The notes under the pieces: model-generated
Database searches by the model: none
What the model saw: the letters and a program-made list of their open reading frames with translations, nothing else
Told to the model about the DNA's origin: nothing
Assembly (NCBI RefSeq): GCF_041242975.1
Contig: NZ_CP162488.1
Span: forward strand, 5,198,001-5,262,000
DNA length: 64,000 nucleotides
Reading direction: 5' to 3'
From: Xanthomonas sp. DAR 35659
GTDB taxonomy: Bacteria; Pseudomonadota; Gammaproteobacteria; Xanthomonadales; Xanthomonadaceae
Part shown: in pieces, positions 56,999 through 64,000 of the stretch
How the letters are laid out: every line of letters begins with the position of its first letter
How positions within the stretch are numbered: position 1 is the first letter of the stretch
Made by a program: the position numbers and the translations under genes

Positions 56999-57117
56999 GC
57001 ACTGGCTCCTTGTTGAGTGAACGTTGCCGCGGCGCGAGGCGACGCTGGTCGTCGCGACCGGCGTGGTCCGCTGCGCCTTGCTCGCGGTGGGCGCCCGCGC
57101 GCGCCACCGGCACGGCC

Positions 57118-58044
57118 TCAGCCCTGGCGCGGGCGCAGCTTCTCGAGCACGCCGTCCAGCGTGTCCAGGTCGGTGTAGTGGATCACCAGCTTGCCCTTGC
57201 CGCCGCGGCCGTGGGCGATGGACACCTTGGTGCCCAGCGATTCGGACAGTTCGGTCTCCAGCGAGGCGATGTCGGCCTGCGGGGCGACGCGGCCGGGCTT
57301 GGCCTTGCGGTTGCTCGGCACCTTGCCGGCGGCGAACTGCTGCGCGCGGTGCTCGACCTCGCGCACCGACCAGCCCTGGTCGGCGGCGTCGGAGGCCAGG
57401 CGGCTGGCCAGTTCCGGCGACAGCGTCAGCAGCGCGCGCGCATGGCCCATCTCCAGGCGCCGCGCTTCCAGCAGCGCGCGGATCGCCGGCGGCAGCTCCA
57501 GCAGGCGCAGCAGGTTGGACACCGACGCGCGCGAGCGGCCCACCGCCTCGGCGGCCTCGGCGTGGGTCAGCGAGAATTCGTCGATCAGCCGCTGCAGCGC
57601 CTGCGCCTCTTCCAACGGGTTGAGGTCCTCGCGCTGGATGTTCTCGATCAGCGCCATGGCGATGACGGTGCGGTCGTCGAGTTCGCGCACCACCACCGGC
57701 ACGTCGCTCAGCCCGGCCAGTTGCGAGGCGCGCCAGCGGCGTTCGCCGGCGACGATCTCGAAGCTGCCCGGCGCCAGTTCGCGGGCGACGATCGGCTGGA
57801 TCACGCCCTGCGCCTTGATCGACTCGGCCAGTTCCTGCAGCTTGGCCTCGTCCATCTCCTGGCGCGGCTGGTACTTGCCCGGCTGCAGTTGCCCGACCGG
57901 CAACTGGCGCAGGCTCTCGCCGGGCTGGACCTCGTCGGTGGGCGCCGGCGCGGCCGCGCTGCCGCCCTTCGGACCCAGCAGCGCTTCCAGGCCGCGGCCG
58001 AGGCCGCGCTTCTTCGCTCCGAGGGCGGGGGGCTTGGCACTCAT
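57118..58044 (-). CDS. parB: Chromosome partitioning protein ParB
   Basis: Centromere-binding CTPase that spreads from parS sites and pairs with ParA. 308 residues: N-terminal ParA-interacting RGLGRGLEALLG, the CTP-binding ParB/Srx domain with LQELAESIKAQGVIQPIVAR and GERRWRAS (~85-125), the HTH (AEAAEAVGRSRASVSNLLRLLELP, ~170-195) and a dimerising C-terminus. Its ATG shares one base with the parA TAA stop (TAATG), so translation is coupled. Confidence 0.97.
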   Translation of the reverse strand: MSAKPPALGAKKRGLGRGLEALLGPKGGSAAAPAPTDEVQPGESLRQLPVGQLQPGKYQPRQEMDEAKLQELAESIKAQGVIQPIVARELAPGSFEIVAGERRWRASQLAGLSDVPVVVRELDDRTVIAMALIENIQREDLNPLEEAQALQRLIDEFSLTHAEAAEAVGRSRASVSNLLRLLELPPAIRALLEARRLEMGHARALLTLSPELASRLASDAADQGWSVREVEHRAQQFAAGKVPSNRKAKPGRVAPQADIASLETELSESLGTKVSIAHGRGGKGKLVIHYTDLDTLDGVLEKLRPRQG

Positions 58045-58841
58045 TAGAAGGTCTCCATGGCCGGGGCGGCCCGGTTGCGTTCGTTGCGGCGGCGCACGAT
58101 CTCGCCGGCCAGGCCCAGGTAGGCCACGCCGCCGCGCGAGGTGTGGTCGTAGCCGACGATGCTCTGGCCGTGGCTGGGCGCCTCGGCCAGGCGCACGTTG
58201 CGCGGCACGATGGTGCGGAACACCTTGTCGCCGAAGTGATTGGTCAGTTCCGCCGACACCGCGTTGGCCAGGTTGTTGCGCACGTCGAACATGGTGCGCA
58301 GCACGCCTTCGATCTCCAGCGTCGGGTTCAGCTCGGCGCGCAGCGCCTCGATGGTTTCCAGCAAAGCGGTCAGCCCCTCCAGCGCGTAGTACTCGCACTG
58401 CATCGGCACGATCACCGAATCGGCCGCGGTCAGGGCGTTCAGGGTCAGCAGCGACAGCGCCGGCGGGCAGTCGATCAGGATGAAGTCGTAGGCCTCGCGC
58501 AGCGGCGCCAGCGCGGTCTTCAACCGCTGCTCGCGCGCCGGCTGGTCCATCAGCTGGATCTCGGCCGCGGTGAGATCGATGTTGCCGGGCAGCAGGTCGA
58601 AGCCTTCCGGCGCGGTCACCCGGATCTGTTCGGCGCTGCTCTCGCCGAGCAGCACGTCGCAGGTGGAGGCGGCCAGCTCGCGCTTGTCGATGCCGCTGCC
58701 CATCGTCGCGTTGCCCTGCGAATCCAGGTCCACCAGCAGCACGCGCTGCGACTGGCGCGCGAGCGCCGCCGCCAGATTGACCGCGGTGGTGGTCTTGCCG
58801 ACGCCGCCTTTCTGGTTGGCGATGGCGATGATGCGGGCCAT
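58044..58841 (-). CDS. parA: Chromosome partitioning ATPase ParA
   Basis: Walker-type ATPase moving ParB-parS complexes. 265 residues. The deviant Walker A is IANQKGGVGKTTTAVNLAAAL at the N-terminus, the first switch LLVDLDSQGNATMG and the Walker B region FDFILIDCPPALSLLTLNAL follow. Start at ATG 58841 (MARIIAIAN); upstream codons are not conserved. It sits between rsmG and parB in the usual chromosomal order. Confidence 0.97.
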   Translation of the reverse strand: MARIIAIANQKGGVGKTTTAVNLAAALARQSQRVLLVDLDSQGNATMGSGIDKRELAASTCDVLLGESSAEQIRVTAPEGFDLLPGNIDLTAAEIQLMDQPAREQRLKTALAPLREAYDFILIDCPPALSLLTLNALTAADSVIVPMQCEYYALEGLTALLETIEALRAELNPTLEIEGVLRTMFDVRNNLANAVSAELTNHFGDKVFRTIVPRNVRLAEAPSHGQSIVGYDHTSRGGVAYLGLAGEIVRRRNERNRAAPAMETF

Positions 58842-58940
58842 GCGGGAGCCTCGTCGGCGATGGGTGGGACCGGGCATTATGCGGGCACACCCCCCCGGGG
58901 CGGAAATCGGCCTCGGCGCCCAGGCCGCCGCCGCACCGGC

Positions 58941-59582
58941 TCAGCCGTGCGCGACCACCACTAGGTGGCGGTCGGCGCCCAGGCCGGGGACCTGCAGCGG
59001 GTGCACGGCCTGCGCCACCCAGCCCGGCGGCAGCGCGGCGATCTCCTCGTCCGGGCGCACGCCCTTCATCGCCAGCAGCCGCCCGCCCGGGCGCAGCAGG
59101 TGGCCGCCGACGGCGATGATGCCGGCCAGCGTATCCAGCGCGCGCGCGGTGACCACATCGTAGGCACCCGGTTCGTCCACCGCCTCGGCGCGCGACTCGG
59201 CCACGCGCGCGTTGTCCAGGCGCAACTGGCGCACCGCCTCGCGCAGGAAGCGCGCCTTCTTGCCGTTGCTCTCGACCAGAGTCACCCGCAGCCGCGGCCG
59301 CGCGATGGCCAGCGGGATGCCGGGCAGGCCCGGACCGGTGCCCAGGTCGGCCAGCGTGCCCTCTTCCACGAACGGCTGCATCGCCAGCGAGTCGAGCAGG
59401 TGCCGGGTCACCATCTCGTGCGGGTCGCGCACCGCGGTGAGGTTGTAGGTGCGGTTCCAGCGCGCCAGCAGCGCCAGGTAGGCCAGCAGCGGCGGCCCCA
59501 GCGCGGCGGCGTCCAGGCCTTGCGCGTGCAGGCCCTGCGCGAGCGTGGCGTGGACGGAATCGGGGAGGGAGGCGTCGTTCAT
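58941..59582 (-). CDS. rsmG: 16S rRNA m7G527 methyltransferase RsmG
   Basis: Methylates N7 of G527 in 16S rRNA using S-adenosylmethionine (formerly gidB). 213 residues. [32 protein letters not shown] is the diagnostic family stretch; the SAM-binding loop is [17 protein letters not shown] (~70-86). Start at ATG 59582, the only one in front of conserved sequence. It heads the rsmG-parA-parB group. Confidence 0.97.
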   Translation of the reverse strand: MNDASLPDSVHATLAQGLHAQGLDAAALGPPLLAYLALLARWNRTYNLTAVRDPHEMVTRHLLDSLAMQPFVEEGTLADLGTGPGLPGIPLAIARPRLRVTLVESNGKKARFLREAVRQLRLDNARVAESRAEAVDEPGAYDVVTARALDTLAGIIAVGGHLLRPGGRLLAMKGVRPDEEIAALPPGWVAQAVHPLQVPGLGADRHLVVVAHG

Positions 59583-59677
59583 CGGGCGATTATCGCAGGT
59601 GCTGCCGTGGGGGCGACGCGGCAAGGTCGCTGCGACGGTTTCTGTCGCTTGGGCGGCGGGCGTTATCGGTAAGGCCC

Positions 59678-59702
59678 GTCGCGGCTGAAGCCGCTCCTAC
59701 AG
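59678..59702. repeat. Single REP unit
   Basis: One copy of GTCGCGGCTGAAGCCGCTCCTACAG in the 138-bp gap between the rsmG start and the phosphopantetheinyl transferase end. No partner within 100 bp. Confidence 0.9.
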
Positions 59703-59720
59703 GGGAGCTGGCCGGGGATG

Positions 59721-60356
59721 CTAGTGCGCGGGCTGGCCGGGTTCGAGCGGATACCAGGCCAATGCCGCACGGTAGCCAGGCGCAGGCACCCACTCGTGCA
59801 CCTGCCAGCGCGCGGCCGTGCCCAGTTCCGGGTCGCACCAGACCAGGCGCAGCGTGCCGGCGCCGTCCTCGGCGAAGCGCAGCCGGTGCAGGCCGAACGA
59901 CAGTCCGTGGCCGTGCGCCTTGAGCAGCGCCTCCTTGGCGCACCACAGGCGGAAGAACAGCGCCTGGCGCGCCGGCTCGGCCAGCGCCCGCAGCAGCGCG
60001 ACCTCGTCGGGGTGGAAGAACCGTTGCGCCACCTCCAGCAATCGCGGCCTGGCGCGCTGGCGCTCGATGTCCACGCCCAGCCGCGTATGCGCGCCGATCC
60101 CGACCAGCAGGTAGTCGCCGCTGTGGCTCCAGCCGGTGCCGACGTGCGCCAGCGGCGCGTGCAACCACGGCCGGCCGCGCGCGTCGCGCAGGAGCGGCAG
60201 GTCCGCCTCCGGTGTCGCCAGTTCGGCCGCGAGCAGCCGCCGCGCCTGCGCCTCGCCCGGCGTGCGCGGCGGATGCGCGCGCAGCCACAGCGCCACCGGC
60301 CCGAAGCGCCAGTCCGGCGGCTCGGGGCGCAGCGCGGTGTCCACGTCGGGACTCAC
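59721..60356 (-). CDS. 4'-phosphopantetheinyl transferase (Sfp/HetI type)
   Basis: Attaches phosphopantetheine from CoA to carrier proteins of polyketide, peptide or aryl-polyene synthases. 211 residues. The Mg-binding signature is LGVDIERQR (~107-115), followed by the FFRLWCAKEALLKAHGHGLSFGL block (~150-172). The start GTG at 60356 (VSPDVDTALRPEPPDW) is preferred over ATG 60395 because GGAGG lies four to five bases before it. It could serve the pigment-type ligase at 0.9 kb or another carrier protein. Confidence 0.88.
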   Translation of the reverse strand: MSPDVDTALRPEPPDWRFGPVALWLRAHPPRTPGEAQARRLLAAELATPEADLPLLRDARGRPWLHAPLAHVGTGWSHSGDYLLVGIGAHTRLGVDIERQRARPRLLEVAQRFFHPDEVALLRALAEPARQALFFRLWCAKEALLKAHGHGLSFGLHRLRFAEDGAGTLRLVWCDPELGTAARWQVHEWVPAPGYRAALAWYPLEPGQPAH

Positions 60357-60485
60357 GCCGCCTCCACGAACCACAACCCGCGCTGCGCCCGGCATGCCTG
60401 GATACACGACCGCTTCACGACGGCGCTCCTTAAATGGCCCGCGCCCCACCGCTCCCGGTGCGGGCAGAACCGAGGAGGTCGCTCC

Positions 60486-60737
60486 ATGGGCATCATCATC
60501 TGGCTGATCGTTGGCGGCATCGTGGGCTGGCTGGCCAGCATCATCATGCGCCGCGACGCGCAGCAGGGCATCATCCTAAACATCGTGGTCGGCATCGTCG
60601 GCGCGCTGATCGCCGGCTGGTTGTTCGGCGGCGGCATCAATCAGGTCATTACCCTGTGGACGTTCCTGTACTCGTTGATCGGCGCGATCATCCTGCTCGC
60701 CATCGTCAACCTGTTCACCCGCGGCCGCGCGCGCTGA
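60486..60737 (+). CDS. GlsB/YeaQ/YmgE family stress membrane protein
   Basis: An 83-residue protein with three hydrophobic helices rich in Gly (GIIIWLIVGGIVGWLASIIM, GIILNIVVGIVGALIAGWLFGG and the third LYSLIGAIILLAIVNLF), the transglycosylase-associated-like YeaQ pattern. Such proteins rise under stress. ATG 60486 has GAGGAGG upstream. A strong hairpin follows. Confidence 0.93.
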   Translation: MGIIIWLIVGGIVGWLASIIMRRDAQQGIILNIVVGIVGALIAGWLFGGGINQVITLWTFLYSLIGAIILLAIVNLFTRGRAR

Positions 60738-60761
60738 GCGCCCTCGCCCCCGCAGGTGTCC

Positions 60762-60789
60762 GCGAACGCCCGGTCCGCCGGGCGTTCGC
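60762..60789. terminator. Perfect hairpin between GlsB-type and GFA-type genes
   Basis: GCGAACGCCCGG and CCGGGCGTTCGC form a 12-bp perfect stem with a TCCG loop between two convergent genes; likely a bidirectional terminator although T-runs are weak. Confidence 0.7.
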
Positions 60790-60803
60790 ATATGAGGCGC
60801 CGC

Positions 60804-61235
60804 TCACGTGCTGGCGCGGTCGGCCGGATGATGCATGCCGTCGCTGACCGGCACTACGATGGCCAGCGCATACGGATCCACGCCTTCCAGGCAGCCGACG
60901 TTGTAGCCGTATTCGGTGGGATCGGAACGGCGCTGGTGATGCGTGTAGATCCCGCACACGCCGCAGAAATAGTGCTGCGCGGTGTGGGTATGGAAACTGT
61001 ACAGGCGCAGTGCGTCCGCGCCCTGCCGCAGATGCAGCGCCGCCAGCGGCACCGAGGCGACGATCGCGCCGCGGCGGCGGCACATCGAGCAATTGCAGCG
61101 GCGCGGATCGACGATGCCGTGCGGCAGCTCCAGGTCGATCTGCACGGCGCCGCAATGGCAGCTGAGCCGGTGCAGCGGCGCGATCTGGGTCTCGCCGACC
61201 TTGTCCACGCAACGTCGCAGATGGCGCTCGCTCAT
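60804..61235 (-). CDS. GFA-family zinc-binding protein
   Basis: 143 residues of the glutathione-dependent formaldehyde-activating (GFA)-like fold. The zinc sites are seen as CHCGAV near 26, CNCSMC near 47 and CGVCG near 92, the usual Cys pattern. Family activity in this subgroup is not established. Its ATG overlaps the xthA TGA (ATGA), so it is co-translated with exonuclease III. Confidence 0.9.
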   Translation of the reverse strand: MSERHLRRCVDKVGETQIAPLHRLSCHCGAVQIDLELPHGIVDPRRCNCSMCRRRGAIVASVPLAALHLRQGADALRLYSFHTHTAQHYFCGVCGIYTHHQRRSDPTEYGYNVGCLEGVDPYALAIVVPVSDGMHHPADRAST

Positions 61236-62017
61236 GCGCCGGCTCCTTCGATATCCAGTTCGACCCAGGCCGGTGCGTGGTCGCTGGGACGGTCCCAGGT
61301 CCGCGGCTCGCGGTCGATGCCCGCCGCGCGCGTGCTCGCCTTGAGCGCGTCGGAAACCAGGGTCAGATCGATGCGCAGGCCGAGGTCGCGGCGAAAGCCG
61401 GCCTGGCGGTAGTCCCACCAGCTGAAGATGCCGCCATCGGCGTGGTGCAGGCGGAAACCGTCGTGCAGGCCCAGCGCCTGCAGCTTGTGCAGCGCGCCGC
61501 GCTCGGCGGTGGAGGTGAGGATGTGGTTGTCGCTCCACACCAGCGGGTCATGCACGTCGCGCGCGTCCGGGGCGATGTTGAAGTCGCCCAGCACCACCAT
61601 GCGCGGATGGCGCTGCAGCTCGGCGGCGAGCCAGTCGTGCACCGCCTCCAGCCAGCGCAGCTTGTAGGCGTACTTGTCGGTGCCCACGTCCTGGCCGTTG
61701 ACCACGTACAGGTTGACGATGCGCAGCCCGCCAACGGTGGCGGCGATCACGCGCTTCTGCTCGTCCTCCAGCCCGGGCACGCCGATCTGCACGTCGCTGG
61801 CCGGCGTGCGCGACAGGATCGCCACGCCGTTGTAGGTCTTCTGCCCGGCGAACACGCTGCGGTAGCCGGCCTCGGCCAGCGCCGTGTCCGGGAACTTGTG
61901 GTCCTCCAGCTTGGTTTCCTGGATACCGACGATGTCCGGCGCGAACGCGGCCAGCCACTGTTGCAGGTGCGGCAGGCGCACGTTGAGCGAGTTGACGTTC
62001 CAGCTGGCGATTTTCAT
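61232..62017 (-). CDS. xthA: Exodeoxyribonuclease III
   Basis: AP endonuclease/3'-5' exonuclease for base-excision repair, 261 residues. The metal and catalytic sites are clear: KIASWNVNSLNVRLPH, IQETKLEDHKFP (Glu ligand), YNGVAILSRTP, GDFNIAPDARDVHDP (Asp-Asn) and the C-terminal RIDLTLVSDAL with DRPSDHAPAWVEL (Asp-His). Start at ATG 62017. Overlaps the following GFA gene by four bases. Confidence 0.96.
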   Translation of the reverse strand: MKIASWNVNSLNVRLPHLQQWLAAFAPDIVGIQETKLEDHKFPDTALAEAGYRSVFAGQKTYNGVAILSRTPASDVQIGVPGLEDEQKRVIAATVGGLRIVNLYVVNGQDVGTDKYAYKLRWLEAVHDWLAAELQRHPRMVVLGDFNIAPDARDVHDPLVWSDNHILTSTAERGALHKLQALGLHDGFRLHHADGGIFSWWDYRQAGFRRDLGLRIDLTLVSDALKASTRAAGIDREPRTWDRPSDHAPAWVELDIEGAGA

Positions 62018-62102
62018 GAGGTAGGACGTAAGGCGCTTGCGCGCATGCGGGCAGTACGCAACATTGTGCCATCCCTGCCAGGTACCGTCGGCGCCTCACG
62101 CC

Positions 62103-63338
62103 ATGACCGCGATCGCCCTGCTCGACGTCGCACACGATCCTCACCTCGTCGCAGACACCTTGCTGTCTGCGCCCGGGTCGGATCCCTCTGCCGACAAGCA
62201 ATTATGGTTGCCCGCGCTGGGATACGTGCGCTCGGAATGGAGCGACACTTCAGGGCCTTTCCACCTCTCCAGGCTTGCGCGCAAAACCTTTGCGCTGCCG
62301 AACCATTCTGGCATCGTGGCATTCGCCGGCAGTTGCAGCACCGCCTTCGCTTTGTGGGCGCAGTTGTCGGAGATGATCAAGCGCAACGCCGACTTCGATC
62401 CCTGCTACCGAGTGGATGCGTACACGTTGCAATCTGCATTGAGGGCGCTTGGTCCGGCGGCGCAGACCATTTCCTTGCTCGGCATCCTCGTCGATGCGCA
62501 AGGCGCACGTACGCCCTTCGTGCATGGCATGCATCGGGAAGTGACGACCGACCATTTCGGAACCTGCTTCGTCGCCGGGTCGGGAGCGGCGATGGTCGAA
62601 CAGACGATCCTGGCTGCCGACCGAGCTTTTCCGCAGAGGGGCTGGCCGGCACGGGCACCGCTTACGCCTTGCGAGGATCTCGCCGAATGCCTCTCCGCCG
62701 AAATGCTGTATCGCGAGGGCGCCCGCAACAATGGGCAGGCCCCGGGTAGCCCGATCGCCCTGGGCTGCGGTGGCTTCTACGAATGGTACACAGTGACCAC
62801 GGTCGGCGTGCGCTGTCTCCAACCGCGGCTGGACCTGCATGTGCATGCCAATCGCGACGGTTTGGTCTTCGACAGGATCTATTTCGCCGAGCAGCATGAG
62901 CTCTTGGATGCCTTGCAACTAGGGGTGCCGTCGCAGCGCTATTTTCTGGTGGTGATGAACCTGGGGTTGGAACCGATCAGGGTGGACCGGGCAGGGGCAG
63001 ACAGGCCGGGCTATGCGTTGCGACCGGATGCGAGTTGGCTGACGCTGCTGGAATCGGCGTTCAGCGACTACGACCGCGCAGCGGAACAGCGCACGCAACG
63101 CATGGAGGGTCCGCTTGACGATGCAACGATGGAACTCCTGTTCGCGCAGCCGCTCGAACTGCGTCGCATCCGCCTGCTACTGCGCATCGATGGCGAAGCC
63201 GGCTGCATCTCCGACCGTCTGGTGCGACCTGACACCGATCCGGCACTAGCTACGCTCCGCACCGAAGACGGCATACTGGTGGTAGACCTGGCTGCGCAGG
63301 TTACACAGAAGATCGCAAAGCGCGTCTGGGGCAACTAA
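62103..63338 (+). CDS. Stand-alone protein with proteasome/HslV-like N-terminal domain (putative Ntn hydrolase)
   Basis: A 411-residue protein not matching a family I know by name, but its first ~175 residues follow the proteasome-beta/HslV fold. Counting Thr2 as T1, Asp falls at position 17 in PHLVADT, and ARKTFALPNHSGIVAFAGS places a Lys exactly where HslV has its active-site Lys before the FAG strand. Later GTCFVAGSGAAMVEQTI matches the IGSGG segment. The region after ~190 (EDLAECLSAEMLYREG, YFLVVMNLGLEPIRVDRAG) is an extra domain I do not recognise. ATG 62103 leaves MT at the N-terminus, as needed for Thr exposure. Whether it is active is unknown. Divergent from xthA, convergent with the ALDH gene. 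Confidence 0.75.
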   Translation: MTAIALLDVAHDPHLVADTLLSAPGSDPSADKQLWLPALGYVRSEWSDTSGPFHLSRLARKTFALPNHSGIVAFAGSCSTAFALWAQLSEMIKRNADFDPCYRVDAYTLQSALRALGPAAQTISLLGILVDAQGARTPFVHGMHREVTTDHFGTCFVAGSGAAMVEQTILAADRAFPQRGWPARAPLTPCEDLAECLSAEMLYREGARNNGQAPGSPIALGCGGFYEWYTVTTVGVRCLQPRLDLHVHANRDGLVFDRIYFAEQHELLDALQLGVPSQRYFLVVMNLGLEPIRVDRAGADRPGYALRPDASWLTLLESAFSDYDRAAEQRTQRMEGPLDDATMELLFAQPLELRRIRLLLRIDGEAGCISDRLVRPDTDPALATLRTEDGILVVDLAAQVTQKIAKRVWGN

Positions 63339-63358
63339 GCCACAGCCGGACTCCGCAC

Positions 63359-64000
63359 TCAGCGCACCAACAGGTTCAGCAGCCGCGCGATGCGCCGGTA
63401 CGGCGGCTTCAGCAGGTCGCTGCCGGCACGGCGCGACTGCCACAGGATCGGCAGGGCCTTGCTGAAGGCGTCGAAGCCGGCGCGGCCGTGGTAGGCGCCC
63501 ATGCCGCTGGGGCCGATGCCGCCGAACGGCAGCGCGTTGGCGGCGAAGTGCAGCAGGCTGTCGTTGACGGTGACGCCGCCGGCGATGGTGGCGTGCAGGA
63601 TCGCCTCGATCCGTGCGCGGTCGTGGCTGAAGGGGTACAGCGCCAGCGGTCGGTCGCGGCCGTTGATCTCGGCGATGGCCGCGTCCAGGGATCGGTAACC
63701 GCGCACCGGCAGGATCGGACCGAAGATTTCCTCCTGCATCAGCAAGGCGTCGTCGCCGGGCTGCAGCACCACGGTGGGCACGATCAGCCGCTCGCGCTCG
63801 GCGCGGTCGCGCGCCACCGTGGCCAGCTCGATGACCTCCAGGCCACGTGCGCGGGCATCGTCCAGGTAGCCGCGCAGGCGCCGGTACTGGCCCTCGTTGA
63901 CGATGCGGGTGTAGTCGCCGGCGTCGGCGAAATCGCCGTAGCGCGCCAGCACCTGCGCGCGCAGCGCCTGCACCAGCGCCGCCTCGCGGCCGGCGTCGAT
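63359..64000 (-). CDS. Coniferyl-type aldehyde dehydrogenase (C-terminal part)
   Basis: The frame is open to the end of the window, so ~210 C-terminal residues of an aldehyde dehydrogenase are present and the start lies beyond. MQEEIFGPILPV and the LPFGGIGPSGMGAYHGRAGFDAFS end are the signatures of the coniferyl-aldehyde-dehydrogenase group (CalB-like, typically ~470 residues). The catalytic Cys and Glu are outside the window. Substrate is inferred. Confidence 0.9.
   Translation of the reverse strand: MDAGREAALVQALRAQVLARYGDFADAGDYTRIVNEGQYRRLRGYLDDARARGLEVIELATVARDRAERERLIVPTVVLQPGDDALLMQEEIFGPILPVRGYRSLDAAIAEINGRDRPLALYPFSHDRARIEAILHATIAGGVTVNDSLLHFAANALPFGGIGPSGMGAYHGRAGFDAFSKALPILWQSRRAGSDLLKPPYRRIARLLNLLVR

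Noticed and set aside
57118..59582. parS site within the rsmG-parA-parB block
   Set aside because: I looked for TGTTTCACGTGAAACA-like dyads by eye and saw none in this stretch; parS may lie outside the window.

Overview
The window looks like a chromosomal segment of a high-GC gammaproteobacterium of the Xanthomonas lineage (Xanthomonadaceae). The strongest pointers are an sX13-type small RNA with C-rich loops downstream of polA, a type IV secretion effector with the Xanthomonadales XVIPCD tail, many copies of a REP-type palindrome reading GTAGGAGCGGCTTCAGCCGCGAC together with a RAYT transposase, GATTCCC heptamer repeats, and Xanthomonas-like housekeeping blocks (hemF, polA, rsmG-parA-parB, rpmB-rpmG, uvrD). 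No rRNA, tRNA, CRISPR array or complete insertion sequence was seen.

Layout. 1-4.8 kb: tail of an unknown protein, a P-loop kinase-like ATPase, an acyl-adenylate-forming ligase and a cytochrome bd (CIO-like) oxidase pair cydA-cydB. 5.1-7.4 kb: an AT-richer island with a secreted mini-RHS protein, a translationally coupled HEAT-repeat partner and about 0.9 kb without a recognisable gene. 7.4-17 kb: S9 peptidase, membrane protein, hemF with a DUF2164 gene, DUF421 protein, sX13, tandem repeats, polA and a small lipoprotein. 17.2-25.4 kb: a two-partner secretion locus (transporter tpsB and a 2174-residue exoprotein tpsA with about eleven 90-residue repeats). 25.8-27 kb: universal stress protein and a maltose-type acetyltransferase.

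27.1-29.6 kb: a probable type IV secretion immunity lipoprotein and a metallopeptidase-like XVIPCD effector that is split by a one-base deletion in a C4G5 tract. 30-43 kb: M61 peptidase, small secreted protein, VOC protein, uvrD, a LysR/MFS divergent pair, FAD-binding protein, cardiolipin synthase and a serine beta-lactamase-like protein. 43.3-51 kb: ribosomal L33 and L28, then a heavy-metal efflux operon (His-rich small protein, czcC, czcB, czcA, CDF-like protein) with a REP pair inserted between czcB and czcA.

51.4-64 kb: DUF885 protein, RAYT plus REP pair, glycosyltransferase/LAB-N pair, NAD-dependent epimerase, SUFU-domain protein, parB-parA-rsmG, Sfp-type phosphopantetheinyl transferase, GlsB-type membrane protein, a GFA-type zinc protein overlapping xthA, a stand-alone protein whose N-terminal half lines up with proteasome/HslV active-site residues, and the end of an aldehyde dehydrogenase.

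Most genes belong to small operons and convergent or divergent pairs. Accessory functions cluster around contact-dependent competition (RHS, TPS, XVIPCD) and metal efflux. The observations most worth following are the proteasome-like protein at 62.1 kb, the frameshifted effector, the compact RHS/HEAT pair, and the TpsA with a C-terminal cysteine pair.
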